Shown: positions 8,459 through 16,648 of the stretch, in pieces
How the letters are laid out: each line of letters opens with the position of its first letter
How positions within the stretch are numbered: the first letter of the stretch is position 1
NCBI GenBank assembly: GCA_029938555.1
Contig: JAOZUR010000016.1
Location: 1 to 47,475, forward strand
Direction: 5' to 3'
DNA: 47,475 bases
Source: Candidatus Sabulitectum sp.
GTDB taxonomy: Bacteria > Fermentibacterota > Fermentibacteria > Fermentibacterales > JCC-6
Notes under the pieces: model-generated
Seen by the model: the letters and a program-made list of their open reading frames with translations, nothing else
What the model was told of the DNA's origin: nothing
The model's database searches: none
Position numbers and translations under genes: made by a program

Positions 8459-9375
8459 TATCCTAAAACTGCTCCTTTTTCTAGTCTGTAACCTCTCACA
8501 AATTCTTCAGCACTCATTCTGCGCTTGCCCTGTGGTTGAACAATAGAAAGAGACACAGAACCAGTGCCACATCCTATCACAAGGGGCATTATCTCAAGAA
8601 TTTTACCTGGTGTACCTTGCAAATTTGAGAGCTCTGCTGAATAAATTTTAAGAATTTTTTGTTGATTTACAGTTCGAGCTCCTGGTACCGGATTAAATGC
8701 TAGAATTTTTCTTAAAACATCAGTAGAAGAATCAGACCAATTTATTACAGCTTCATCAGTTGTTACCTTTTCAGCATAGCTTTCCTGGCCAGACTGTGCA
8801 ACCGGTATTAATAACCCCTGGGAATAATCAACAAGAAGACTTGAAAGTGCAGCTGCTGCATCTTCTGCGAGATTCCGCTCTAACTCACCGGCAGTCTCAT
8901 TACCTGCTATTTCTCTGTGTATTGTTTTAAGAATATCACCGGTATCCCAGCCTTCGTCTGTCACCATGAAACACACACCAGTTTTTTTATCACCTTGAAG
9001 AATTGTTCTAATCACAGGAGCAGCACCACGATGTTTTGGAAGAAGGGAAGGGTGAATATTTACAACACCCTTAGAAGCAATACCAAGGAACCACTTTGGC
9101 AACCAGCCTCCATAAGAGGCACTAACCATAACATCTGGAGATATTTCTAGAAGAATATCTTTAACATCTTTCAGCTTTTCCGGTTGTAACAGCCTTAGTC
9201 CCAGTTCACCTGCAAGAGCAGCAACTGGAGGTCTGGAAATTTTTCTTCCCCGCCCAGATTGCCTGTCCGGACGGGAGATAACAAGTACTACATCAATATT
9301 TTCAGAAAGACAAAGAGATTTAAGAGCAGGTTCAGCAAAAATTGAAGTACCTAAAAAAACAACTTTCAATTTCAA
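8458..9375 (-). CDS. fmt: Methionyl-tRNA formyltransferase
   Basis: Transfers a formyl group from 10-formyl-THF to initiator Met-tRNA. Visible: the Rossmann-like start (VVFLGTSIFAEPAL), the catalytic NIHPSLLPKHRGAAPV segment (Asn and His of the active site), and the WDTGDIL segment carrying the catalytic Asp; the C-terminal OB-like domain follows. The 305 residues are normal length. The TTG start overlaps the def stop (TTTGA), with a GGGG Shine-Dalgarno six bases upstream. It pairs with def, which removes the same formyl group. Confidence 0.95.
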   Translation of the reverse strand: MKLKVVFLGTSIFAEPALKSLCLSENIDVVLVISRPDRQSGRGRKISRPPVAALAGELGLRLLQPEKLKDVKDILLEISPDVMVSASYGGWLPKWFLGIASKGVVNIHPSLLPKHRGAAPVIRTILQGDKKTGVCFMVTDEGWDTGDILKTIHREIAGNETAGELERNLAEDAAAALSSLLVDYSQGLLIPVAQSGQESYAEKVTTDEAVINWSDSSTDVLRKILAFNPVPGARTVNQQKILKIYSAELSNLQGTPGKILEIMPLVIGCGTGSVSLSIVQPQGKRRMSAEEFVRGYRLEKGAVLG

Positions 9376-9896
9376 ACTGTACCCCTTTCTTTTATTTTCT
9401 TAAGCCTTCCTTTAAGTAGTTTTCGCTTTATAGGGCTTAGTTTTTCCACAAAAAGAATGCCATCAAGATGGTCACACTCGTGTAAAATTAACCTGGCAGC
9501 AAGACCACCCACATCAAGAGTAAATGAATTACCATGAATATCTTTTGCTCTGAGTTCAACTCTTGAAGGTCGAGATAAAATCTCATAAATTCCAGGAACA
9601 CTCAAACAACCCTCTTCCCTCTTCTCCATTTCACCGTAAGGTCGAATCTCTGGATTAATAAACACAACATGCCCATTCAACTCTTCAAGATGATCTGGTG
9701 TTGCAATAAATAACCTTACTGACTCTCCTACCTGAGGTGCCGCAAGCCCGAGTCCTTCAGCCATATCCAGGGTTTTGCGCATATCCTCTACCAGATTCAT
9801 GATAAAAGGTACATCTGCTGGGAAATTTAGCGAATTGCTTTTATTCTTCAGTACTGGGTCACCAATAATTCTTACTCTTTTTAGCAGGTTTTGCAT
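9372..9896 (-). CDS. def: Peptide deformylase
   Basis: Removes the N-formyl group from nascent proteins in the cytoplasm. All three family motifs are present: GLGLAAPQVG (48-57), EEGCLSVP with the metal-binding C97, and HECDH (139-143) with the two histidine ligands and catalytic glutamate. 174 residues, normal for the family. The ATG lies inside the yajC 3' end (16-bp overlap) and the stop overlaps the fmt start, so the three genes are translationally linked. Confidence 0.96.
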   Translation of the reverse strand: MQNLLKRVRIIGDPVLKNKSNSLNFPADVPFIMNLVEDMRKTLDMAEGLGLAAPQVGESVRLFIATPDHLEELNGHVVFINPEIRPYGEMEKREEGCLSVPGIYEILSRPSRVELRAKDIHGNSFTLDVGGLAARLILHECDHLDGILFVEKLSPIKRKLLKGRLKKIKERGTV

Positions 9897-10273
9897 GTAT
9901 TGGATACTTCTTCACCTAGAATTGTCAGTGCTGTGCGATCAACATCAATTTTCACGGAATCTGCAATTCTAACAGTAACAATGTCATCTTTGATATTTGT
10001 AATAACACCGTGAATTCCACCACTGGTTACAACCTTGTTTCCTCTTTCCATGGAGTTTCTCATTGCAGTCATTTTCTTTGACTGTTTCTGCTGAGGTCTA
10101 ATAATCAGGAAGTAAAAAATAGCTACCATTGCAACTATAGGAAGGAGCCCCATTATTCCTCCGGTACCAAGACATCCAGCAGCACCTTCTTCTGCTCCCT
10201 CGACAGGTGCTTCCTGCGCAAAAGCAGAAGCTGCTACAAGTAAGGGCATTGTAAGGATATTTTTGATTTTCAT
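9881..10273 (-). CDS. yajC: YajC, accessory subunit of the Sec translocon
   Basis: A 130-residue membrane protein: signal-like hydrophobic N-terminus (residues 4-19), a short acidic/glycine linker, the YajC transmembrane helix and signature (IFYFLIIRPQQKQSKKM), then a small soluble domain (GNKVVTSGGIHGVI). YajC associates with SecDF-YidC at the Sec translocon. The start at 10273 has AAAGG six bases upstream; an upstream in-frame start at 10360 would add an unlikely Cys/Arg-rich leader overlapping ftsX. The extra cleavable-looking N-terminus is somewhat unusual for this family. Confidence 0.88.
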   Translation of the reverse strand: MKIKNILTMPLLVAASAFAQEAPVEGAEEGAAGCLGTGGIMGLLPIVAMVAIFYFLIIRPQQKQSKKMTAMRNSMERGNKVVTSGGIHGVITNIKDDIVTVRIADSVKIDVDRTALTILGEEVSNTCKTC

Positions 10274-10275
10274 TA

Positions 10276-11136
10276 TTACCTTTCTTTTTCGTATGAACCG
10301 GCCAGTGCACCAACTACTCCAGTGACTGCACCGAGTAAAATTACTAAAATCATCCACCACATGGGCATAAATCTGTGAGTAACAGCACTAGACAGTACTT
10401 TTGAAATAACTGCAGCCATGGCCAGGCCACCTGCTGAGCCAGTTACACCCATAAATATTCCCTCTACCACAAATGGAATTCTGATGAACCACCATGGTGC
10501 ACCAACAATTCTCATTATATCAACTGTAAGAGATCTTCGAACAACAGATAATCTTACAGTATAAAAAACAACAAGCGATATACTAGAAACCAATACAATA
10601 CCAAGCAAAAGCACAAGTCTTCTGATTGTAGTAACGGTTTTTATCAGTCCAGGTAAATAATCCTCACCATAAACTGTATTATCAACACCAGCCATAGCCC
10701 CTATTTGACGGGACAGCTCTGAAATTCTTCCCTGATTAATGGCTTCAGCCTGAAAAACAATCTGCAAAGAAGCGGGTAATGTAAAATCAGAACCCATCAC
10801 ATCAAGAAGCCCAGCTCGACCTGGTAATTCTGCTCGGAACAAGGCCTCGGCCTCTTGCGACGAAACAAAATAAACTGATTTCACATCTTGCATAATACTT
10901 ATGTTATCACCAATCAGTCTTCCCTGAGCAGTGGAAACATGTCTTTCTAGAAAAACTTCCATGCCCACAAGATTTTCTTCCTGGTCCATGATTCCCTGAA
11001 GATTCCATGAAATGATAAGAAAAGTATCAAATACTATAAAAGCCAGTGCAACCATCAACAATGTAATAAATCGGGCACCTGGTTTTGAATGAAGATTTAA
11101 CGATATCTCTCTTATGGCAGATCTGATCATGCTCAT
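10276..11136 (-). CDS. ftsX: Cell-division ABC permease FtsX
   Basis: Integral membrane partner of FtsE that couples divisome state to periplasmic peptidoglycan hydrolysis. The 286-residue layout is classic: a cytoplasmic amphipathic start and transmembrane helix (about 24-46), a periplasmic domain of about 120 residues, then three helices in the second half (starting near 170, 218 and 262) with the FtsX-type segment LTVDIMRIVGAPWWFIRIPF between them. The ATG overlaps the ftsE stop by four bases (ATGA). A LytM peptidase is encoded further up the same run and is a plausible hydrolase partner. Confidence 0.93.
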   Translation of the reverse strand: MSMIRSAIREISLNLHSKPGARFITLLMVALAFIVFDTFLIISWNLQGIMDQEENLVGMEVFLERHVSTAQGRLIGDNISIMQDVKSVYFVSSQEAEALFRAELPGRAGLLDVMGSDFTLPASLQIVFQAEAINQGRISELSRQIGAMAGVDNTVYGEDYLPGLIKTVTTIRRLVLLLGIVLVSSISLVVFYTVRLSVVRRSLTVDIMRIVGAPWWFIRIPFVVEGIFMGVTGSAGGLAMAAVISKVLSSAVTHRFMPMWWMILVILLGAVTGVVGALAGSYEKER

Positions 11137-11819
11137 GATTCTTCATCCAGTTCTGTCCACCTGTCGGCACCTCGAAGAACGCCCTTTTCAAGGAAAAGAA
11201 AACGCCCTTTTCCCGCAGGAACCTGTCTTGGATCATGGGTAGCCATCACCACAGTTGTTCCACCTCGGTTTATCTCAAGAAGAAGTTCCACTACTTCTCT
11301 TGAAACCTCCGGATCAAGGTTACCTGTAGGTTCATCTGCAAGCAATATAACCGGGTGAGCTACCATGGCCCGAGCGATAGCAACTCGCTGCTGCTCTCCA
11401 CCGCTAAGTTCATGGGGAAATGCATTTCGTCTATGACTAAGCCCCATCCTAGCTAGAAGAGAAATAACCCTTTTCTGAATTACTCTTTTCCCTGTACCTG
11501 TTACCTGAAGCGGCAAAGCAACATTGTCAAAAATGGTTCTACTGTGAAGCAACCTGAAGTCTTGAAAAACAATACCTATTTTTCGCCTAAGTTTGGGAAG
11601 CTCTCTTTTCCGAATTCGATCTGATCGGAACCCTGTCACCTCCACAATACCCGAGTCGGGAATATCCCCCATCCAGATAAGACGAAGAAGTGTAGTTTTA
11701 CCTGCTCCACTAGGACCTGAAATAACAAGAAATTCCCCTTGCTTTATTTCAACATCAATTTTATCAAGAGCCGGCCATCTACCATAACTTAAACGAACAT
11801 TTTCCATTGTTACCAGCAA
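11133..11819 (-). CDS. ftsE: Cell-division ABC ATPase FtsE
   Basis: The ATPase of the FtsEX complex. Walker A GPSGAGKTT (about 36-44), the Q-loop FQDFRLL, the ABC signature LSGGEQQRVAIARA and Walker B VILLADEPTGNLD, then the H-loop ATHD are all intact. 228 residues. The TTG at 11819 is the start, because a full AGGAGG lies seven bases upstream, inside the end of the S4-protein gene; the ATG four codons later is too far from it. Confidence 0.96.
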   Translation of the reverse strand: MLVTMENVRLSYGRWPALDKIDVEIKQGEFLVISGPSGAGKTTLLRLIWMGDIPDSGIVEVTGFRSDRIRKRELPKLRRKIGIVFQDFRLLHSRTIFDNVALPLQVTGTGKRVIQKRVISLLARMGLSHRRNAFPHELSGGEQQRVAIARAMVAHPVILLADEPTGNLDPEVSREVVELLLEINRGGTTVVMATHDPRQVPAGKGRFLFLEKGVLRGADRWTELDEES

Positions 11820-11821
11820 GT

Positions 11822-12082
11822 TTATTCCTCCTGGCCAATAACTTCATAAAGTGATGTTCGGTCTTTTCTTGATACATTCTTTGAGGAAGGGATCTGAAGA
11901 ATTTTTATCTTTATTCTACTTCCGTCCGGTTTAATTAGGCTTATAACAGCCCCTTCTTCAACACTGGAAGATGCCTTGGTTTTAGAACCGTTCACTTCAA
12001 CAGCACCTGCTGTTATTGCTTTGGCTGCAATAGTTCTGGTTTTTAACAAACCTGTCACTTTTAAAAATAAATCTATTCTCAT
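11822..12082 (-). CDS. Small S4-domain RNA-binding protein (Hsp15/RqcP-like)
   Basis: An 86-residue protein made almost entirely of one S4 RNA-binding domain: MRIDLFLKVTGLLKTRTIA, AKAITAGAVEVNG and EEGAVISL. Hsp15/RqcP-type proteins bind the large ribosomal subunit and assist recycling of stalled nascent-chain complexes; the small size fits that group, but the exact role is inferred from the domain only. Its ATG shares one base with the stop of the SurA-like gene, and its 3' end holds the ribosome-binding site of ftsE. Confidence 0.8.
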   Translation of the reverse strand: MRIDLFLKVTGLLKTRTIAAKAITAGAVEVNGSKTKASSSVEEGAVISLIKPDGSRIKIKILQIPSSKNVSRKDRTSLYEVIGQEE

Positions 12083-13344
12083 TATATATTCACTACAATC
12101 GGAATGTCTTCTTTTAGAGTTTCGATCAATCCAGAATAATAATTCTGCCAGTAAACAGATTGTAACATTGAATCAAGTTCTTCTGATGAAAAATCTGCCC
12201 AATTTATCATCTGATTTTCTTCCGATTTAAAAATCGCAACAGCCATATTTTGTTCTACAATAACAGGTTCTGAAATTTCCCCCGGGTTCAAACTCAAAAC
12301 AGCATTGCCCATATCACCCTGCCAAGCAGCAACATTTACAGTTCCTAAAAAACCATCGACATTTCCAGGGTCTGGATCATAACTGAATTGATTTGCTGCT
12401 TGAGCAAAATCAAGACCTGAATTCAAATGGTTAATAATTTCATCCGCCTGTTGAAGAGCTGTATCTATATCTTCTGGAACAAGTGGTGCTACTATTATTA
12501 TGTGGCTTGCTCGAACTCGCAGTTCATCTTTATCAGTAAGTTTAATAAGATGAACACCAAATGGAGTAAGAAATGGACCGGCTATGTCGCCTGGTTCAAG
12601 GGAATAAGCCACTCCTTCAAACGTTGCAGTCATATCTCCTCGACTAAACCAACCTAGGTCTCCACCTGAGGTTGCCGAACCATCCTGTGAATACTCTGCG
12701 GCTGCGGAAGAGAAAGTTAACTCACCATTTTCTATTCTTGTTCTTACTTCAGTAAGAAGATCTTGTGCTTCATCAGTGTTTACCCCTGAAGGCAGAACAG
12801 GTAAATAAATCCAGCTAACATTCGTAGGGGCAAGAACCTCGTCTACAACATCTTGATTCTCTTCAAAAAAAGTTACTGCATTTGCAGGCATTGAGGTCAT
12901 GGCTGTGCCAGCTTTTAAACGTACATAGTTTTCACTGGCAATTTTGTCACCCATCATGGCTGTATAACTTTCCCGTAGGGATATTATAGTCATGCCCATG
13001 GAAACAAGATAATTCATGAATTCTTGTTCAGAAGAAAACGAACCTCTTATCTCATCCATTGAGTTATCAACTGCATCTTGTATTTCCTGCCTTGTAGGGT
13101 ACAAACCTTCCCTGATTGCAGCCTCCACAAGCAATTTATCCTCGATCATCTGATCAACAGCCAGCATATATGAAGGACTGGAAGAATCGCTTGTATAAGC
13201 TATTTCCTGATCAATACCTGATTCCATCATTAAAGAAATCACATCTGAATGAAGAACCGGTTCTGAACCTACAACAGCAACTACTCTTTCCAGGGTTAAA
13301 CTGGTTGAAAGCAGAACCGCACTAAATAATGCCATAGTTATCAA
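12082..13344 (-). CDS. SurA-like periplasmic chaperone with two parvulin domains
   Basis: A 420-residue exported protein with SurA architecture: signal peptide (about 1-20), a SurA N-terminal chaperone region (about 22-165, ERVVAVVGSEPVLHSDV), a first parvulin/PpiC domain (about 175-270, TSGGDLGWFSRGD and FGVHLIKLTD), a second more divergent PpiC domain (about 278-375, RASHIIIV, VDGFLGTVN) and a C-terminal helix. SurA guides outer-membrane proteins to the BAM complex. The TTG at 13344 is the start: AGGAGG lies seven bases upstream, and it overlaps the preceding stop by four bases. First of four related genes in a row. Confidence 0.88.
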   Translation of the reverse strand: MITMALFSAVLLSTSLTLERVVAVVGSEPVLHSDVISLMMESGIDQEIAYTSDSSSPSYMLAVDQMIEDKLLVEAAIREGLYPTRQEIQDAVDNSMDEIRGSFSSEQEFMNYLVSMGMTIISLRESYTAMMGDKIASENYVRLKAGTAMTSMPANAVTFFEENQDVVDEVLAPTNVSWIYLPVLPSGVNTDEAQDLLTEVRTRIENGELTFSSAAAEYSQDGSATSGGDLGWFSRGDMTATFEGVAYSLEPGDIAGPFLTPFGVHLIKLTDKDELRVRASHIIIVAPLVPEDIDTALQQADEIINHLNSGLDFAQAANQFSYDPDPGNVDGFLGTVNVAAWQGDMGNAVLSLNPGEISEPVIVEQNMAVAIFKSEENQMINWADFSSEELDSMLQSVYWQNYYSGLIETLKEDIPIVVNI

Positions 13345-14174
13345 TTAACAACCTCCTGGGCTAACCTGTTTTCCGTAGCAAAAAGAACACTATCAATTGC
13401 TGTTTTTATTCTGAAGTTATACAACCCCTGAGCAGCGCTGCGTTTAACTCGCAATGTATCATAAAGAGCTCTGGTTTCAGAAACTTTAAAAATATGCCAA
13501 CCTATTGTGGACGGAACTATATCAGCAAGACCATCAAGAAGAGCAATCTCTGAAGGCAAACCCTGCTGAAGCATTTCACCACCAGCAATAAAACCAAGAT
13601 CGCCACCAATTGCAGCCTTCTGGCCTAGGGAAATATTTTGTGCTGTTACCTGAAAGTTTTGCCCCCAGTCCAATCTTGTATGTATAGAGTCTGCCATAAG
13701 ACTATCCGCTGCAATTATCTGAAAATAATGTCGTTCAACCATATACAATTCAGGATTACCGTGCATATAAGCCATTACTTCAGCATCACTTGGGAAATCT
13801 ACTGAATTTATAACAGTTTCTACCATAAGATCTCGTAGATACAACTGTTTTGCTCTCTGCTGTACAAAATTACTTATTGAAGGATTCTCAAGCCCTGCCT
13901 CCTGAGCTGCGCAGGCAAGAAGCTGATCATAAATCCAACCTTCAACTGCATTTTCTCCTACTCGTATGTAAGCAAGATCTGACGAATACAAAACAAAAGA
14001 TCCGACTGAAGCAAGTATTTCTCTTTCTGTACCACCACTGATATGTTCAGAAAGTTCTTGGTCTGTAGCCATATTTTGTTCTACAGCCCCAGTGAATGAC
14101 ACAAGAATATAAATAGTCACTGCTACAACAATACCGGCTAGTACCCAAATAACCAGAGGTAGTGATTTCCCCAT
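13341..14174 (-). CDS. Membrane-anchored parvulin-type peptidyl-prolyl isomerase
   Basis: A 277-residue protein with an uncleaved N-terminal anchor (about residues 5-27), a helical segment (about 45-130) and a PpiC/parvulin-like domain (about 135-245) with the GGDLGFIAGGEM and IGWHIFKVSE segments typical of the family. By family it would act as a peptidyl-prolyl isomerase or chaperone in the periplasm, tethered to the inner membrane like PpiD. ATG with GGGGGAT seven bases upstream. It sits between two other PpiC-family genes with a 16-nt gap upstream and a 4-bp overlap downstream. Confidence 0.82.
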   Translation of the reverse strand: MGKSLPLVIWVLAGIVVAVTIYILVSFTGAVEQNMATDQELSEHISGGTEREILASVGSFVLYSSDLAYIRVGENAVEGWIYDQLLACAAQEAGLENPSISNFVQQRAKQLYLRDLMVETVINSVDFPSDAEVMAYMHGNPELYMVERHYFQIIAADSLMADSIHTRLDWGQNFQVTAQNISLGQKAAIGGDLGFIAGGEMLQQGLPSEIALLDGLADIVPSTIGWHIFKVSETRALYDTLRVKRSAAQGLYNFRIKTAIDSVLFATENRLAQEVVN

Positions 14175-14190
14175 TAGATCCCCCAGTCTA

Positions 14191-15006
14191 TTATATATGA
14201 TTCAAAAGTCTTTCAGGCCATAAATTAACCACATGATTCTCTCTTAAATTTTCAAGCATATCTACAAGTTTTGTTTCCTGTCTTGATGAAACCAGTTCCA
14301 TTGTTGCAAGCTCGATGATTTGTTCTGCGGTAAGAGGCGAGCTCAAAGGAGCTTTCTCCATAAGTTGAATAATGTGATAACCCATTGGAGTTTCAACTAC
14401 ACCGGAAATCTCACCTGTGGAAAGCTGGCAAACTGCTTCCATAAATTCAGGAGAAGCCATGCCGCGAGTCATCCATCCCAGATTACCACCTGTGGGCGCA
14501 CTTGGGCCAACAGAAAATTGAGTGGCAAGGGTTGTAAAAGATTCGCCTGTATTAAGTCGTGAAAGAATTGAATGAGCAAGCACTTCGTCTGGAAGAAGCA
14601 TGTGCCTGATGTTGTATTCTAAGGTATATGTTTCACCCCACACATCAAGATAATTTTCTACTTCCAAAAGTGAAACTTCAACATCACCTAAAAAATCTGT
14701 TACATAAGCTTCAAGAATTATCTGATTAACTGTTTGCTCTATAAGGGCTGCAATATCTGGTCTGGAAGCTATATTGCTTTCCGCGGCAGCTGTAAGAATG
14801 AGCTGCTCTCTTACCCACGACTCAAGTAATTCCCCAGCTGCATCCTCGGTTGTCAAACCCAAGCTGCTTATAGCCTCTTGGCCGCCAATCATTCCAATCA
14901 ATTCTTCCCATGTAAGCTCAGTAGTGTCCACGGAGGCTAAAACATCAGCTGTTGCGTATCCAGTTAACAAAGCAATAACCAATACAAAGTTAGCAAAATT
15001 TTTCAT
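14191..15006 (-). CDS. Exported PpiC/parvulin isomerase
   Basis: A 271-residue protein with a signal peptide (about residues 1-20, cleavage near YATA-D), an N-terminal helical region and a complete parvulin domain at about 128-225 (NIRHMLLPDE, PTGGNLGWMTRGMA, TPMGYHIIQLME). Periplasmic foldase role by family. It lies 17 nt after the SurA-like lipoprotein gene and 16 nt before the membrane-anchored PpiC gene, evidently the same operon. Confidence 0.85.
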   Translation of the reverse strand: MKNFANFVLVIALLTGYATADVLASVDTTELTWEELIGMIGGQEAISSLGLTTEDAAGELLESWVREQLILTAAAESNIASRPDIAALIEQTVNQIILEAYVTDFLGDVEVSLLEVENYLDVWGETYTLEYNIRHMLLPDEVLAHSILSRLNTGESFTTLATQFSVGPSAPTGGNLGWMTRGMASPEFMEAVCQLSTGEISGVVETPMGYHIIQLMEKAPLSSPLTAEQIIELATMELVSSRQETKLVDMLENLRENHVVNLWPERLLNHI

Positions 15007-15023
15007 TAAAGAATTCCTTCCAT

Positions 15024-16619
15024 TTACCTGGATCCACCCCAGAGATCTATTTCTACCACAGCAGCTGTATCAATTTCTACTGAATATGTTACAAAAAGTT
15101 CATCAATTAAAGACTCAAAACCCGAAGAGAACATTGAAGATGCTGTTAGTTGCTGGGCGTGTAAGAAAACATCATCCAACGAAGCTATTTCAGGAGATAT
15201 AACCTCAACTACCTCAAACCATGCAGCAAGTTCCTCATCAACCATTATAGGACCTGTAAAAATACCAGGCTCTGCTGAAAAAATAGCAGAACCAAGCTGC
15301 TGGCCGAATGCCTGCTGAATCTGTGGAGGTGTGGCAAGCATTTCACCGGTTTCAGTCAAGACAGTTTGACATCCAGGAACATCATCAAAGTCAAAAACAG
15401 TTGTTGAATCAAGGCTTATGGCGGTTGATACATCAGTATACCCCAACAATACTGATCGTCGTTCCGGAATCAAAAACAACTCACTATTCTGCTCATACCA
15501 AGCAACTACAGCAGAACTATCTGGAAAACTATGCTCAAGAACCCTGGAACGAATAACACTTTCTGCCCGAGCAAAGTCAAGAGCGTTGTCTGCCAGTGTA
15601 ATACCTTCCGATGTTGCCAGAGCAGCTAAACTGTATTCCTGAGCTATTGCTTTAACATAAAACCAAAGCGCAACTTCAGTTGTAGAAAAAACTTCAGGTG
15701 CAGCAAAACTTTCAAGTTCTACAGGCAATTCTCCTGGGAAATTAACAGAATCAGCTTTTTCCATAATGTCAAGAATGTCTGAAACTGTTAAAGTATCATT
15801 TGCAAACAAAACAATGACTTCTTGATTACCACTGCCTGATGGAACGATTCTGGTTCCACTAATGACACAATTCGCTGCAAGTTCTGTGATCCCCTTGGAA
15901 AGAATAGTATGTGGTGTTACCTTAGCAATAGTACTCATGAAACCAAGGCTAATTACTTCATCAGCAGGTACCCATTCCCCTGGAGTAAGATTGAGCAAAC
16001 AAACGGCCCATTCGCCGTACATTGGAAGAACATGAGAAACTCCTGTTTCCAAATCTAACAAAGGAAGAAAAGAAGTTGTAATTCTGTGAACTGGGCCAGT
16101 GAAAGTTCTATAACTAGATCCGTCAGCCAGACTCCACGGAGCGGATAACGAAAGCTCTGAAGCTTCGAAGTTTCCAGAGTTCCAGTTTTCAGCCATTTCC
16201 ACAGCAGAAACAGAGTCGTCAAGAAGAGTTACCCTGAGATTAAACCCTGCATATCCACACTCTGTCATTGAATCAACATATGCCTGCTGATCAAAATTGC
16301 CACCTAAGCGGTTAAGCATAGAATCAGATAACATGGATACAGAGTATAATTCTTCCCAGCCCTGAGATACTTCAGGATTATCCTGCCAGGCGGTAAGAAG
16401 AGTTTTTTTCATTACTAAACGATTCATCAATTCTAAACGGCCGCCTGGTTCAAGAATAGACACCTGCATATCCGCAGGAAGATTATTGAAAACAGTTAAG
16501 TATTCTTCCTGTGTAACAGGATCTCCGTTAACCATACCAAGATCACCAGAGTTGCCGCATGAAGAGCTAATAAGCATAATAAAAATACCTAAGATAAGGG
16601 CGTAAAAAGACCCACGCAT
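15024..16619 (-). CDS. Large SurA/PpiC-like lipoprotein
   Basis: A 531-residue lipoprotein: hydrophobic signal with a lipobox ending SSSC (Cys21), then a SurA-like start (GMVNGDPVTQEEYLTVFNNL). A long divergent middle follows, with a weak PpiC-like region near residues 390-480 (FLIPERRSVLLGY, IFSAEPGIFTGPI). No intact parvulin active site is evident, so it may be a chaperone only. The ATG at 16619 is preferred because GAGG lies about eight bases upstream; an in-frame GTG at 16628 is poorly placed. It is the first of four SurA/PpiC-type genes after mfd. Confidence 0.72.
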   Translation of the reverse strand: MRGSFYALILGIFIMLISSSCGNSGDLGMVNGDPVTQEEYLTVFNNLPADMQVSILEPGGRLELMNRLVMKKTLLTAWQDNPEVSQGWEELYSVSMLSDSMLNRLGGNFDQQAYVDSMTECGYAGFNLRVTLLDDSVSAVEMAENWNSGNFEASELSLSAPWSLADGSSYRTFTGPVHRITTSFLPLLDLETGVSHVLPMYGEWAVCLLNLTPGEWVPADEVISLGFMSTIAKVTPHTILSKGITELAANCVISGTRIVPSGSGNQEVIVLFANDTLTVSDILDIMEKADSVNFPGELPVELESFAAPEVFSTTEVALWFYVKAIAQEYSLAALATSEGITLADNALDFARAESVIRSRVLEHSFPDSSAVVAWYEQNSELFLIPERRSVLLGYTDVSTAISLDSTTVFDFDDVPGCQTVLTETGEMLATPPQIQQAFGQQLGSAIFSAEPGIFTGPIMVDEELAAWFEVVEVISPEIASLDDVFLHAQQLTASSMFSSGFESLIDELFVTYSVEIDTAAVVEIDLWGGSR

Positions 16620-16648
16620 TGGTTCCACCTCTACTTTTTATTTATTTG

